DNA of 64,000 nt from Tenggerimyces flavus (GTDB lineage: Bacteria; Actinomycetota; Actinomycetes; Propionibacteriales; Actinopolymorphaceae), in the NCBI RefSeq assembly GCF_016907715.1, contig NZ_JAFBCM010000001.1:6696001-6760000 (forward strand), written 5' to 3'. The notes beneath the pieces were generated by a model. It saw only the letters and a program-made list of their open reading frames with translations. It did no database searches and was not told the origin of the DNA. Shown here piece after piece: positions 1 through 8,756 of this stretch (its first letter is position 1; the number at the start of each line of letters is the position of its first letter). Position numbers and translations under genes: made by a program.

Positions 1-304
1 CCGGCAGGATCTCGCCGGAGAGCTGCTCTTCGTTCCTGTTCGCCGCAGCCGCGGCCGCCAAGGCGAGCCGGAACTCGGGGTAGCCGTTGAACCCGATCGT
101 GCGACACAGCCGAATCACCGTGGTCTCGGAGGTGTTGCAGCGGCGCGCCAGCTCGGCGATCGTCGACGCCGCCGTACCTTCGGGATGGTCGAGCGCCGTC
201 CGGGCGACGCGGGCCTCCGACCGCGAGAGGTTGGGCAGGATGCCGCGCAGCGTCGCGAGCACCGTACGGTCGACCGGCTCGTGCTTGGCAGCGGACTTGG
301 ACAT
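1..304 (-). CDS. MurR/RpiR-family transcriptional regulator, N-terminal part
   Basis: The minus-strand frame opens at an ATG at 304 and runs off the window start, so only about the first 101 residues are present. They read as the helix-turn-helix domain of RpiR regulators: [12 protein letters not shown], then [19 protein letters not shown] and [13 protein letters not shown]. In the family this domain is followed by a SIS sugar-phosphate-binding domain, which lies outside the window. These proteins control sugar or amino-sugar catabolism in response to phosphosugars. The gene is divergent from the CBS gene at 517. The target cannot be inferred from this fragment. Confidence 0.85.
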   Translation of the reverse strand, partial: MSKSAAKHEPVDRTVLATLRGILPNLSRSEARVARTALDHPEGTAASTIAELARRCNTSETTVIRLCRTIGFNGYPEFRLALAAAAAANRNEEQLSGEILP

Positions 305-516
305 CTTCCCCTCTCACCCCTCTCGTCGTTCGGGGATCGTATCTGAGCCGACGGCGCACAGCTGGGAAGCCGCAACCATGGCTCCTCGAGCTCCTACATG
401 CTTGCCTGGCGCTCAGATGGGTGTCGCACCTGATGGTCGGGAGCGCCGCCACGGCGAAGACTTGGGCTGTGAGCATCTTCGGGCAGCTGGACAGTCGGGC
501 CGATCGGGTTGGTGCC

Positions 517-975
517 ATGCGGGCAAGTGATATCGCCGTGAACGTGCCGACTGTCACTGTGGACGATCAGGTGGCGAAGGCTGTCCGGGTGATGGTGGTG
601 AGTCGGCTTCCGGGGCTCGTTGTCGTGGACGAACGATCGCGGCCGTCGATCGTGCTCCCTGGTACGCAGGTGTTGCGGTTGGCGGTTCCGGGGTCCTACC
701 AGGAGGACCCCAAGCTGGCGCACGTCGTCGACGAGTCCTACGCCGACAGCTTCTGGCAGGAGCTGGGTGACCGGACCGTGGGCGAGTCCCTTCCCGCGAA
801 GCCGACGAAGCCCGTGACGGTTCCCGCGGACGCCACGTTGCTCGAGGTGGCGGCGTTGATGGCACGCCAGCACAGTCCGCTCGTGGCGGTGGTCGACCGC
901 GATGGCGTGCTGGTGGGCGCGATCACTCTCGAACGGTTGATCACGAGCCTGGCGGTCCTCGGCAACGACGAGTGA
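517..975 (+). CDS. two-CBS-domain protein
   Basis: A 152-residue soluble protein made of two CBS repeats (about residues 1-60 and 97-150). The first begins [13 protein letters not shown] and the second contains [17 protein letters not shown] and [14 protein letters not shown] pairs bind adenine nucleotides and usually gate transporters or enzymes. The frame stays open upstream to a GTG at 421, but the ATG at 517 starts exactly at the family's usual N-terminus, so I prefer it. It ends 94 bp before the ArsB/NhaD-type permease and probably forms a unit with it, perhaps as an energy-state sensor for transport. That functional link is inference. Confidence 0.8.
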   Translation: MRASDIAVNVPTVTVDDQVAKAVRVMVVSRLPGLVVVDERSRPSIVLPGTQVLRLAVPGSYQEDPKLAHVVDESYADSFWQELGDRTVGESLPAKPTKPVTVPADATLLEVAALMARQHSPLVAVVDRDGVLVGAITLERLITSLAVLGNDE

Positions 976-1069
976 ACGACGTCCGCCGCTAGTCGACACG
1001 AACGATCACGTGCTGTGGGGAGGTCGCGCCCGTGTGCCCGAAGCCAAGCAGGACGGCGCGGCATGAACG

Positions 1070-2356
1070 ATGACAGCCGTTGCCGCGTTGACGATCTTCC
1101 TGATCGCGTTCTACTTCATCGCCACCGAGAAGGCGAACAAGGTCACGGTCGTCCTGATCGCGTCCGGCGCGATGGCCGTGCTGGGGTTGGTGCCTGGCTC
1201 GGAGGTGTTCTTCTCCGAGCACGAGGGGATCGACTGGAACGTCATCTTCCTCCTCCTCGGCATGATGGTGATCGTCGGAATCATCAAGCAGACAGGCGTT
1301 TTCGAGTTTCTCGCCATCTGGGCGGCGAAGAGGGCGCGCGGTAAGCCGTATCGGCTCATGGTGATGCTGATGGTCATCACCGCGATCGCCTCACCGTTCC
1401 TCGACAACGTCACCACGATCATGTTGGTGGCGCCCGTGACCGTGGTCGTCTGCGGCCGGCTGCGCATCCCGGCGCAGCCGTACCTGATCGCGGAGGTGCT
1501 CGCGTCGAACATCGGCGGCGCCGCCACGCTGATCGGCGATCCTCCGAACATCATCATCGGCAGCCGGGGCGGGCTCACGTTCACCGACTTCCTCGTCCAC
1601 ATGGCGCCGATCGTCGTGGTGGTCTTCGTCTTGTTCGTGATCTTCGCGAGGTTCCTCTTCCGCAAGGCCTTCCAGCACGCCCCCGAGGAGCTGGAAGCGG
1701 TGATGGCGTTGCAGGAACGACGGGCGATCACCGATCCGGCGATGCTGCGGCGGTGCCTGATCGTCTTCGGTGCCGTCGTGATCGGGTTCGGGCTGCACGC
1801 CGTGGTCCACATCGACCCGGCGATCGTCGCTCTCGTAGGTGCGGGCCTGATGTTGCTGGTCACGAAGGCGGACGTCTCCGATGTCCTGGCCGAGATCGAG
1901 TGGCCGACGCTGGTCTTCTTCATGGGCCTGTTCGTGATGGTCGCCGGCCTGGTGCACACCGGTGTGATCGCCACCATCGGCACCTGGGCGGCGGGGGCGT
2001 TCGGCGACAACCATCTCCTCGCCGCGACCGCTCTGCTGTTCGGCTCGACCGCACTCGGCGCGTTCTTCGACAACATCCCGTACGTCGCGACGATGGCACC
2101 GATCGTCGAGGGCATGGTGGCCGGTGTACCGGATCCCGCTACAGGACAGGCGTTGTGGTGGTCGTTCGCCCTCGGGGCGGACTTCGGCGGCAACGGCACC
2201 GCGGTGGCCGCGAGCGCCAACGTCGTCGCGATCGGCATCGCGGCGCGCACCGGCAACCCCATCGGGTTCTGGCAGTTCACCAAGTACGGCATCGTCGTGA
2301 CCGTGCTGAGCTCGATGATCGCGTGGGTGTACGTGTGGTTGCGGTACTTCCTCTGA
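1070..2356 (+). CDS. ArsB/NhaD-type ion permease
   Basis: A 428-residue integral membrane protein with about 11-12 hydrophobic segments. It has the paired signature of the ArsB/NhaD/P-protein branch of the ion transporter superfamily: DNVTTIMLVAPVT and GDPPNIIIGS in the first half, and DNIPYVATMAPIV with GADFGGNGT in the second. Members export arsenite or exchange Na+/H+. No arsR or arsC neighbour is present, so a sodium or anion role fits at least as well as arsenite. It lies 3' of the CBS gene and is convergent with the response regulator, 13 bp away. Confidence 0.85.
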   Translation: MTAVAALTIFLIAFYFIATEKANKVTVVLIASGAMAVLGLVPGSEVFFSEHEGIDWNVIFLLLGMMVIVGIIKQTGVFEFLAIWAAKRARGKPYRLMVMLMVITAIASPFLDNVTTIMLVAPVTVVVCGRLRIPAQPYLIAEVLASNIGGAATLIGDPPNIIIGSRGGLTFTDFLVHMAPIVVVVFVLFVIFARFLFRKAFQHAPEELEAVMALQERRAITDPAMLRRCLIVFGAVVIGFGLHAVVHIDPAIVALVGAGLMLLVTKADVSDVLAEIEWPTLVFFMGLFVMVAGLVHTGVIATIGTWAAGAFGDNHLLAATALLFGSTALGAFFDNIPYVATMAPIVEGMVAGVPDPATGQALWWSFALGADFGGNGTAVAASANVVAIGIAARTGNPIGFWQFTKYGIVVTVLSSMIAWVYVWLRYFL

Positions 2357-2369
2357 GACCGGGCACCAC

Positions 2370-3035
2370 CTACGGCTCGATCAGGCCCGTCCTGATCGCG
2401 TAGCGGGTGAGGTCGAGCCGATCACGGAGCCCGAGCTTCTGCAGGATGTTCGCGCGATGCCGCTCGACGGTCTTGAAGCTGATGACGAGCAGATCGGCGA
2501 TCTCCTTCGAGGAATGGCCTTCCGCGACGAGCTTCAGGATCTCCTCCTCGCGGTCGGTGATCGCCTTGGCCGCAGGGGCGATCGTCCCGTTGCGGGCCTG
2601 CTCGAGGTACTTGCGGATCAGGGCGGTCACCGCTCCTGGGTAGAGGAACGGTTCGTCGCGCATGGCCGCCCGGCAGGCCTCGACCAGGTCGCGGTCGGCG
2701 ACGGACTTGAGCACGTAGCCAGACGCTCCCGCGCGCAGGGCCTCGAAGAAGAACTGGTCGTTGTCGTACATGGTGAGCATCAGGATCCGAAGTCCCGGCT
2801 GCAGTCGGGACAGCTCGCGCGCCGCTTGCAGGCCGGTGAGCCTCGGCATGGCGATGTCGAGGATCGCCAAGTCTGGTTGGTCCGCGGTGGCCTTGGCGAT
2901 CGCTTCGGCGCCGTCGCCGGCTTCGGCGACCACGGTGAGGTCGGGTTCGTTGTCGAGGATCATCCGTACGCCGCGACGTACCAGCGCGTGGTCGTCGGCG
3001 AGCAGGATCCGCGTCGGCGCGCGGTTAGCGTGCAT
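2370..3035 (-). CDS. NarL/FixJ-type response regulator
   Basis: 221 residues. The receiver domain has an acidic pocket (DD at 14-15), phospho-acceptor Asp60 in LAILDIAMPRL, and the conserved lysine in VLKSVADRDL. The C-terminal LuxR-type helix-turn-helix spans about 155-215 (ITDREEEILKLVAEGHSSKEIA, then KTVERHRANILQKLGL). Its start overlaps the end of the upstream sensor kinase gene by 11 bp, so the two are translationally coupled. Regulators of this kind dimerise on short inverted repeats. The dyad at 4065-4082, just upstream of the kinase, is a plausible autoregulatory site (inference). Confidence 0.93.
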   Translation of the reverse strand: MHANRAPTRILLADDHALVRRGVRMILDNEPDLTVVAEAGDGAEAIAKATADQPDLAILDIAMPRLTGLQAARELSRLQPGLRILMLTMYDNDQFFFEALRAGASGYVLKSVADRDLVEACRAAMRDEPFLYPGAVTALIRKYLEQARNGTIAPAAKAITDREEEILKLVAEGHSSKEIADLLVISFKTVERHRANILQKLGLRDRLDLTRYAIRTGLIEP

Positions 3036-4005
3036 GGTCGGCGGCTCGGGGAACGGACGGCTTGCGACGTACGGCCGGGATGCGCAGCCGGAGCTCGGTG
3101 CCGCCGTGGGCGCCCGCCTTGAGGACGAGGTGAGCGCCGACGAGCAGGGCGCGTTCTCGCATGCCGCGGATGCCAGCGCCTTCGGTCGAACGGCCGAGTC
3201 CCTTCCCGTCGTCGATGACGGTGAGGTCGATGCCGCTCCTCGCCCGATAGAGCTCGACCGTGGCGTGCCGGGCTCGCGCGTGCCGGGCGATGTTGGTGAG
3301 CCCTTCCTGCGCCACGCGGTAGAGGACGAGCTCGGATTCGCGGTCCAGGGACGGCAGCTGGTGGTCGAAGCGCCCGTCGACGGTCAGGTCACCCGTGGTG
3401 AACTCCGCGGTCAGGGCCTTGAGAGCGCTGACCAGGCCGAGCTCCTCGAGGACGCCAGGCCGTAGCCGGCGGGCGATCCGCCGCACCTCGTCCAGCGTCG
3501 AACGGGTCGTCTCCTGGACCTCGTGAACGACGCCTCGTACGGGCTCGGGAACGATGTCGGCGACCCGCTTGAGCTCGAGCAGCACGGCGGTGAGGGACTG
3601 GCCGACCTCGTCGTGCAGCTCCTGCGCGACCCGTTGCCGCTCCGCCTCCTGGGCGGACAGCGCGCGACCACTGCTGGCCGCACGCTCGGCCTCGAGCCGG
3701 TCGAGCATGCTGTTGTGGGCAACGATCAGGTCAGCGATCTCACCCGAGCCCGCCACGGTCGGCCGTTGGGTCGGCTTCAGCAGATCGGTGGTGGTCATCG
3801 TGCGTGCCAGCCGCTGCAGCGGTCGCAGCGTGAGGCGAAGGATCACCGCGTTGACGACGAGCATGACGACGAGCCCCGCACCGAGGATCACCGCCTCCTT
3901 GCGTGCGATCGGCGTCGAGACGGTGACGGGTCCGAGAGCGAGCGCGACGATGGCCGCGATCAGGATCGCCGCGTTGGTGAGGAAGATCCGCCAGAACAGC
4001 GACAC
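3025..4005 (-). CDS. NarL-type sensor histidine kinase, intramembrane-sensing type
   Basis: 326 residues starting at a GTG at 4005, with AGGAGG six bases upstream. Two transmembrane helices (about 6-28 and 36-58) are separated by only a short loop, so there is no extracellular sensor domain. A HAMP region follows (about 59-112). The HisKA_3 dimerisation helix carries the phospho-accepting His131 in RVAQELHDEVGQSL. The ATPase domain has the N box EGLTNIARHA and the glycine box DDGKGLG. Kinases of this shape often sense membrane state or a partner membrane protein. The gene overlaps its response regulator by 11 bp. Confidence 0.93.
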   Translation of the reverse strand: MSLFWRIFLTNAAILIAAIVALALGPVTVSTPIARKEAVILGAGLVVMLVVNAVILRLTLRPLQRLARTMTTTDLLKPTQRPTVAGSGEIADLIVAHNSMLDRLEAERAASSGRALSAQEAERQRVAQELHDEVGQSLTAVLLELKRVADIVPEPVRGVVHEVQETTRSTLDEVRRIARRLRPGVLEELGLVSALKALTAEFTTGDLTVDGRFDHQLPSLDRESELVLYRVAQEGLTNIARHARARHATVELYRARSGIDLTVIDDGKGLGRSTEGAGIRGMRERALLVGAHLVLKAGAHGGTELRLRIPAVRRKPSVPRAADHAR

Positions 4006-4062
4006 TCGCGACCTCCTGATCCTGTGTCCGTTCCACTATGGCCCTGCGTGGCGATGGGCTGT

Positions 4063-4959
4063 CTATGGGTGCGGGCACCCATGTCCGTGCACCGTGTCGA
4101 GGAAGGTGCCGACGACCTCGGCGATCTGGTCGGGAGCGTCCAGCGGGATGAGGTGGCCAGCGCCGTCGACGGAACGGAACTCACCGTTCTGAGCGAGTGC
4201 CGCGGCGCGCCGCATGACCCCCTCGGTCACGAGCGGATCGTCCCGGCCGTGCAGCCAGAGGGACGGCATCCGCAGGACGGGCAGCGACGGGGTGAAGTCG
4301 AGGCGCATGCTGGTGGGCCCGTACGCGTCGACCTGCCAGTCGTCGAGCGCGGGTTCGCGGTGTTCGACGCGTTGCCGCGCCTCGGCCTCGATGAGCCGCA
4401 TGAGGACGTCGAAGTCGCGCGTGCGCGTGCCGTTGGCGAGGTGGCGGGACATCGTACGGCGCAGGTAGCGGGGTCCGGCGGTCCAACGGGTCGAAGCCCT
4501 GAGCAGCGCCCCCGACCGCAACACGAGCCAGGTCAGCAGCTGCCACGGGCGCCGGGCGTCGAGGCCACCCGGGTTCATCGCGACGAGCGCGCTCACCCGG
4601 TCGGGACGCGTGAGCGCGTAACCGAGGGCGACGCCTGCGCCCATCGACAGCCCGACCAACGAGGTCTGGCGTACGCCGACCTGCTCGAGGAGCTCGTCGA
4701 GGACGGTCTCCATCCGTGGCTGGTCGACCCGGCCGGTCCAGGGTCTCGAGAGGCCGTGGCGTGGCAGGTCGACGGCGAGGACGTTCCACCGTGCGGCGAG
4801 GGCCGGCATCAGATGCCGCCAGGTCAGCGCGGCGGTGTCGAGCATCGCGCCGTGCAGCAGGACGACGGTGGGCGCGTCGGCCGGCCCGGCTTCGTAGACG
4901 CCCAGCGGGCCTCCGTCGAGACGGAGTGTTCGGGGGTGTGCGAACGCGTCGTCGGTCAC
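4063..4959 (-). CDS. alpha/beta-hydrolase
   Basis: 298 residues, start GTG at 4959 in a GTGA overlap with the stop of the upstream antiporter gene. Typical fold markers are the oxyanion segment VVLLHGAMLD, the nucleophile elbow GLSMGAG, the acid in LHGRDDPLV and the catalytic His in GAGHLIPLD. It belongs to the large esterase/lyase/epoxide-hydrolase-like group and the substrate cannot be deduced. The same minus-strand frame stays open much further upstream, but that part overlaps the antiporter gene and has no family resemblance, so I cut it at the coupled GTG. Its last codons lie inside the dyad at 4065-4082. Confidence 0.88.
   Translation of the reverse strand: MTDDAFAHPRTLRLDGGPLGVYEAGPADAPTVVLLHGAMLDTAALTWRHLMPALAARWNVLAVDLPRHGLSRPWTGRVDQPRMETVLDELLEQVGVRQTSLVGLSMGAGVALGYALTRPDRVSALVAMNPGGLDARRPWQLLTWLVLRSGALLRASTRWTAGPRYLRRTMSRHLANGTRTRDFDVLMRLIEAEARQRVEHREPALDDWQVDAYGPTSMRLDFTPSLPVLRMPSLWLHGRDDPLVTEGVMRRAAALAQNGEFRSVDGAGHLIPLDAPDQIAEVVGTFLDTVHGHGCPHP
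4065..4082. promoter_or_regulatory. 18-bp dyad, ATGGGTGC-GG-GCACCCAT
   Basis: Perfect 8-bp arms around a 2-bp centre, 60 bp upstream of the sensor kinase start at 4005 and overlapping the end of the hydrolase gene. Very similar sequences occur at 8659-8676 and 11339-11356. Operator function is inferred from symmetry, repetition and position. Confidence 0.5.
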
Positions 4960-6146
4960 CGTTCCGTACCCCCGATCGGCTGCTGGCGTCGGTTCGCCAG
5001 GAGGCCGGCCAGGCCGCGAACCGCCGGCTCGGTGAAGCGGGCGGTGAGCGGCCCGACGACGACGAGGATGAGCACGTACGCGGTCGCGAGCGGTCCGAGC
5101 GACGGCTCGATCCCGGCGCTGACAGCGAGTCCGGCGATGACGATGGAGAACTCGCCGCGAGCGACGAGGGTCCCGCCAGCCCGCCACCGGCCGGGCACGG
5201 ACACGCCGGCGCGGCGGGCGGCCCAGTAGCCCGTGGCGATCTTCGTCGCGGTCGTGACGACGGCGAGTGCCAGCGCGGGCAGCAGGACAGGCGGGATGCT
5301 GGCCGGGTCGGTGTGCAGACCGAAGAACACGAAGAACACCGCGGCGAACAGGTCGCGTAGCGGCGACAGCAGCGCCTGCGTGCCCTCGGCGACCTCGCCG
5401 GACAGGGCGATCCCGACGAGGAACGCTCCGACCGCGGCGGACACCTGCAGCTGCTGGGCCAGACCCGCGACCAGCAGCGTGAGCCCCAGCACCATCAGCA
5501 GCAGGTTCTCGGGGTTGTCGCTGGAGACGAACCGCGAGATGAGCCGGCCGTACCGTACGGCCACGAACAGCACCACCGACGCCACACCCAGCGCGATCGC
5601 GAGCGTGAGTCCGCCTGCCATCCACCCCACGCCCGCGAGCAGCGCCGTGACGATCGGCAGGTAGACCGCCATCGCCAGGTCCTCGAGAACCAGGATGCTC
5701 AGCAGCACCGGTGTCTCGCGGTTGCCCAGCCTGCCAAGCTCACCCAGCACCTTGGCGATCACCCCTGAGGACGAGATCCAGGTCACGCCGGCGAGGACGA
5801 CCGCCGCGACCGGACCCCAGCCCAGCAGCAGCGCGGCAACCGCCCCCGGAACGGCGTTGAACAAGGCGTCGACCACGCCAGCCGGATACTGCGTCTTCAG
5901 GTTGCGGACCAGGTCGGAGGCCGAGTACTCCAGGCCAAGCATCAGCAACAACAGGATGACGCCGATCTCGGCGCCGGTGGAGACGAACTCCTCCGTCGCG
6001 CCGAGCGGCAGCAGCCCTCCCTCGCCGAACGCGAGTCCGGCCAGCAGGTACAGCGGAATGGGTGACAGCTTCAGTCGGGTCGCCAGCCGTCCGAGCAGGC
6101 CCAGCCCGAGAATGATCGCGCCGAGCTCGATCAGGAAAACCGTCAC
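4956..6146 (-). CDS. CPA2 (KefB-type) cation/proton antiporter membrane subunit
   Basis: About 396 residues and roughly 11-12 hydrophobic helices. It resembles the KefB/KhtU group of CPA2 exchangers, with LYLLAGLAFGEGG near the N-terminus and a long conserved core (GVTWISSSGVIAKVLGELG). There is no C-terminal TrkA-N domain. That regulatory function is supplied by the separate TrkA-C gene immediately upstream, as in KhtTU. I start it at GTG 6146, four bases after that gene's stop; the frame extends to 6182 but would overlap. Likely role: K+ or Na+ efflux in exchange for protons. It is followed by the hydrolase in a GTGA overlap. Confidence 0.88.
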   Translation of the reverse strand: MTVFLIELGAIILGLGLLGRLATRLKLSPIPLYLLAGLAFGEGGLLPLGATEEFVSTGAEIGVILLLLMLGLEYSASDLVRNLKTQYPAGVVDALFNAVPGAVAALLLGWGPVAAVVLAGVTWISSSGVIAKVLGELGRLGNRETPVLLSILVLEDLAMAVYLPIVTALLAGVGWMAGGLTLAIALGVASVVLFVAVRYGRLISRFVSSDNPENLLLMVLGLTLLVAGLAQQLQVSAAVGAFLVGIALSGEVAEGTQALLSPLRDLFAAVFFVFFGLHTDPASIPPVLLPALALAVVTTATKIATGYWAARRAGVSVPGRWRAGGTLVARGEFSIVIAGLAVSAGIEPSLGPLATAYVLILVVVGPLTARFTEPAVRGLAGLLANRRQQPIGGTER

Positions 6147-6150
6147 CGAG

Positions 6151-6630
6151 TCAGTCCCGCCCGAGGATCGTCGCCGCCGCATCGACGCCTTCGCGCGTGC
6201 CGATCACGATCAGCACGTCACCACTCGCCAGGCGAAAGTCCGGGGTCGGCGACGGCGTCGCATCCGTTCGGCGCAGCGCGGCCACGATCGACGCACCGGT
6301 ACGGGTGCGGATCTGCGCCTCGCCGAGCAGCCGCCCGTTCCACACCGAGTCCGCCGCCAGCGGGATGCGTTCCGCGACCAGGCCGAGGGCAGTGGTGTGC
6401 AGAACGGACGGGCTGTGGTGCTCGGTCGACAGGGCACCGACGACGAGCGACGCCTCCTCCCCCGTCAGCCGGAGCGAGAGCTGGCAGGTGTCCCGGTCGT
6501 CCTGCCGGTAGACGTTGAGGGTGCGCGAACCGTCTCGGTGCGCGATCACCGACAGCTCCCGATCCTCCCGGGTGGTCAGGTCGTACTGCACACCGATGCC
6601 CGGCAGCGGCGTGGAACTCATGCGCGGCAC
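6151..6630 (-). CDS. TrkA-C (KhtT-like) antiporter regulatory subunit
   Basis: About 159 residues from GTG 6630, which has GGAGG seven bases upstream; TTG 6636 and ATG 6621 are alternatives. The N-terminal half carries LPGIGVQYDLTTREDRELSV, typical of KhtT-like proteins. The C-terminal half is an RCK_C/TrkA-C fold (GRLLGEAQIRTRTGASIVAA, ending FRLASGDVLIVIGTREGV). Such subunits bind nucleotides or ions and gate the partner exchanger. It is first in a three-gene operon with the antiporter and hydrolase, and divergent from the band-7 gene. Confidence 0.85.
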   Translation of the reverse strand: MPRMSSTPLPGIGVQYDLTTREDRELSVIAHRDGSRTLNVYRQDDRDTCQLSLRLTGEEASLVVGALSTEHHSPSVLHTTALGLVAERIPLAADSVWNGRLLGEAQIRTRTGASIVAALRRTDATPSPTPDFRLASGDVLIVIGTREGVDAAATILGRD

Positions 6631-6815
6631 AGTCAATCCTCCAACAGGATTCTCGTCGTCATGATCATCGCACTCGGCTCCAAGTCGGGTCCGGAGTCGC
6701 GCCGCGACGCCCCTCGGATGGGTGTTGGCCCCGATGGACAGGCCGGGCGGCTCCGCGCGAGTCTCGAACTGCGAGCCCTACGGCCCGGTCGTCCACGAGA
6801 GAGGACACGGAGGCG

Positions 6816-7730
6816 ATGGAAGCGATGAACGCGCCCGAGGCCCTGGTGGCCGCGGTGCTCCTCGCCATCCTGGTCGTCGTCACGATCGCGAGAACGGTAC
6901 GGATCGTGCCGCAGGCGCGAGCCCGAAACGTCGAACGTCTCGGCCGCTTCCACCGAACTCTGCAGCCCGGACTCAACGTCGTGATCCCCTACGTCGACAG
7001 GGTCTACCCCGTGATCGACCTGCGGGAGCAGGTCGTGTCGTTCCTCCCCCAGCCGGTCATCACCGAGGACAACCTGGTCGTGGAGATCGACACCGTCCTG
7101 TACTTCCAGGTCACCGACCCCCGCGCGGCCGCGTACGAGATCGCCGACTTCCTGCAGGGCGTCGAGCAGCTCACCGTCACCACCCTGCGCAACGTCGTCG
7201 GCTCGATGGACCTGGAGAGCACGCTCACCTCCCGCGACACCATCAACAGCCAACTCCGAGGAGTCCTCGACGACACCACCGGAAAGTGGGGGCTCCGCGT
7301 CAGCCGCGTCGAGATCAAGGCGATCGACCCGCCGCGCACCATCAAGGACGCCATGGAGAAGCAGATGCGCGCGGAACGGGACAAGCGTGCGGCGATCCTC
7401 GGTGCCGAAGGGCAGCGCCAGGCCAAGATCCTCACCGCCGAGGGGGACAAACAGGCGGCGGTGCTGCGCGCCGAAGGCGACCGGGCGGCTCAGGTCCTCA
7501 AGGCAGAAGGCGAATCGGGTGCGATCGACCGGGTGTTCCAAGCCGTGCACCGCAACGACCCCGACCCGAAGCTGCTCGCCTACCACTACCTGCAGATGCT
7601 GCCCGAGCTCGCCCGCGGTCCCGGCAACACGTTCTGGGTCATTCCCGGTGAGGTCACCGCGGCCCTCCAGGGGGTAACTCGGGCCTTCGCGGAAACCCCG
7701 ACCGCCGAGGTCGACACCGACGCGGCTTAG
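6816..7730 (+). CDS. SPFH/band-7 (stomatin-like) membrane protein
   Basis: 304 residues. One N-terminal transmembrane helix (about 6-24) is followed by a band-7 domain (RIVPQARARNVERLGRFHRT, then QVVSFLPQPVITEDNLVVEI) and a charged alanine/glutamate-rich coiled coil (about 180-235). It resembles QmcA/HflK-type scaffolds that organise membrane microdomains and proteases. ATG 6816 sits two bases after GGAGG, so ATG 6825 is possible. It is co-directional with the methyltransferase 3 bp downstream and divergent from the antiporter operon. Confidence 0.9.
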   Translation: MEAMNAPEALVAAVLLAILVVVTIARTVRIVPQARARNVERLGRFHRTLQPGLNVVIPYVDRVYPVIDLREQVVSFLPQPVITEDNLVVEIDTVLYFQVTDPRAAAYEIADFLQGVEQLTVTTLRNVVGSMDLESTLTSRDTINSQLRGVLDDTTGKWGLRVSRVEIKAIDPPRTIKDAMEKQMRAERDKRAAILGAEGQRQAKILTAEGDKQAAVLRAEGDRAAQVLKAEGESGAIDRVFQAVHRNDPDPKLLAYHYLQMLPELARGPGNTFWVIPGEVTAALQGVTRAFAETPTAEVDTDAA

Positions 7731-7733
7731 CGC

Positions 7734-8360
7734 ATGAGCGATCTCATCTCGAGCTTCGACTCCTGGGCGGCCACGTACGAGACGACGCCCATGCAAACCC
7801 TCGTGTTCACGCCGGTACGTTCGACCGCCATCGCGCTCGCCCACCGGTACCTGCCCGCGCCGTCCCGTGTCCTCGACGTCGGCTGCGGTACCGGCCGCCT
7901 GCTCCGCGACCTGCGAACGAATCACCCGCACGCGCAGCTCGTCGGGGTCGACCCGGCGGCGAAGATGCTGCTCGAGGCCTCGGCCCTCGCACGCGGCTCG
8001 AACCTGCGACTCGTCCGCGCCGCCGCCGAGCGACTGCCGTTCGCCTCCCACAGCTTCGACCTGGTCTTCGTCACCATGTCGATGCGACATTGGTCCCGCC
8101 CGCGAGCGGGAGTCGCCGAGGTCGTTCGAGTCCTGCGACCCGACGGTGTCCTCGTCGTCGCCGAGGTGGCGCTCCCGGCCGGCAAGCGACGCGGCCTGCT
8201 CGCACGACTCACCGAGGAACGAAAGCAGCTGATGTACGCGCGCCTGCTCGACGAACAGGCGGTCTCACGTCTCACGATCGAGCCCGCGCCCGTTCGAGGA
8301 CCAGTCCCCGACGTCCAGGTGGTCGTCCTGGCCCGAACCCTCGCGCGTCCGACCCCTTGA
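7734..8360 (+). CDS. class I SAM-dependent methyltransferase
   Basis: 208 residues with the classic SAM-binding motif VLDVGCGTGRLLRDL (about residues 44-58), the acidic loop LVGVDPAAKML, and motif IV-like LPFASHSFDLVFVTMSM. It fits the Methyltransf_11 group (UbiE/COQ5-like small-molecule methylases); the substrate is unknown. It starts 3 bp after the band-7 stop and is probably co-transcribed with it. Its last ~95 bp overlap a convergent small membrane-protein gene. Confidence 0.88.
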   Translation: MSDLISSFDSWAATYETTPMQTLVFTPVRSTAIALAHRYLPAPSRVLDVGCGTGRLLRDLRTNHPHAQLVGVDPAAKMLLEASALARGSNLRLVRAAAERLPFASHSFDLVFVTMSMRHWSRPRAGVAEVVRVLRPDGVLVVAEVALPAGKRRGLLARLTEERKQLMYARLLDEQAVSRLTIEPAPVRGPVPDVQVVVLARTLARPTP

Positions 8361-8510
8361 ATCCGCGTACAGGTACCCAGCCGCGGCCAACCCCGTCAAG
8401 CCGGCAACGAGAAGCCAGCCATCGTGCAACGCCACCGCGCTGGCGAGAAGGACAGCGGCCACGATCGACAGCGGCAGCCACACCGGAGGACGGCCGTCCC
8501 TGCCACGCAC
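8265..8510 (-). CDS. small two-helix membrane protein
   Basis: An 81-residue frame from a GTG at 8510 preceded by GGAGG with four-base spacing. It begins with a short basic stretch (GRDGRPP) and then two hydrophobic helices (VWLPLSIVAAVLLASAVAL and WLLVAGLTGLAAAGYLY), ending in a charged tail. It matches no family I recognise. It overlaps the convergent methyltransferase by about 95 bp, which weakens the call, but the ribosome-binding site and clean membrane topology argue for a real gene. Confidence 0.45.
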   Translation of the reverse strand: MRGRDGRPPVWLPLSIVAAVLLASAVALHDGWLLVAGLTGLAAAGYLYADSRGRTREGSGQDDHLDVGDWSSNGRGLDRET

Positions 8511-8658
8511 GTCGCCTCCGCGAGGCAAGGGCCACTCCTCTCGACGGAAACCAACGCATGACAGGTCGCCAGGTGGTCCCCGGGGCCGACGGCCATTGAG
8601 GTAGCCAACTCCACGCCCCGGGGCAATCTCAGTCTCGCCAACCGGCCGGGCGTTCGCC

Positions 8659-8676
8659 ATGGGTGCGGACACCCAA
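8659..8676. promoter_or_regulatory. dyad ATGGGTGC-GG-ACACCCAA
   Basis: A near copy of the dyad at 4065 (16 of 18 positions), located in the divergent region between the small membrane-protein gene and the MurJ-like gene. It is probably a binding site for the same factor (inference). Confidence 0.4.
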
Positions 8677-8695
8677 ACCTCGCCGCGTTCCTGGG

Positions 8696-8711
8696 ATGAG
8701 AAGAATCTCAC
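8696..8711. promoter_or_regulatory. operator-like dyad ATGAGA-N4-TCTCAC
   Basis: Inverted repeat TGAGA-N4-TCTCA, 46 bp before the leader ORF of the MurJ-like gene. A 14-of-16 identical copy lies at 10403-10418 before the next gene. The repetition suggests one regulator for both genes. Confidence 0.5.
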
Positions 8712-8756
8712 CGTCAGGTCACGCTGGTCGCCGCATGCCTCGGGGAGACTCGTCCA

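Noticed and set aside
6710-6742. CCATCC-N16-CGACTC before the antiporter operon as a sixth SigK promoter
   Set aside because: The -35 and spacing fit, but the -10 lacks the CGAA core present in all five accepted sites.
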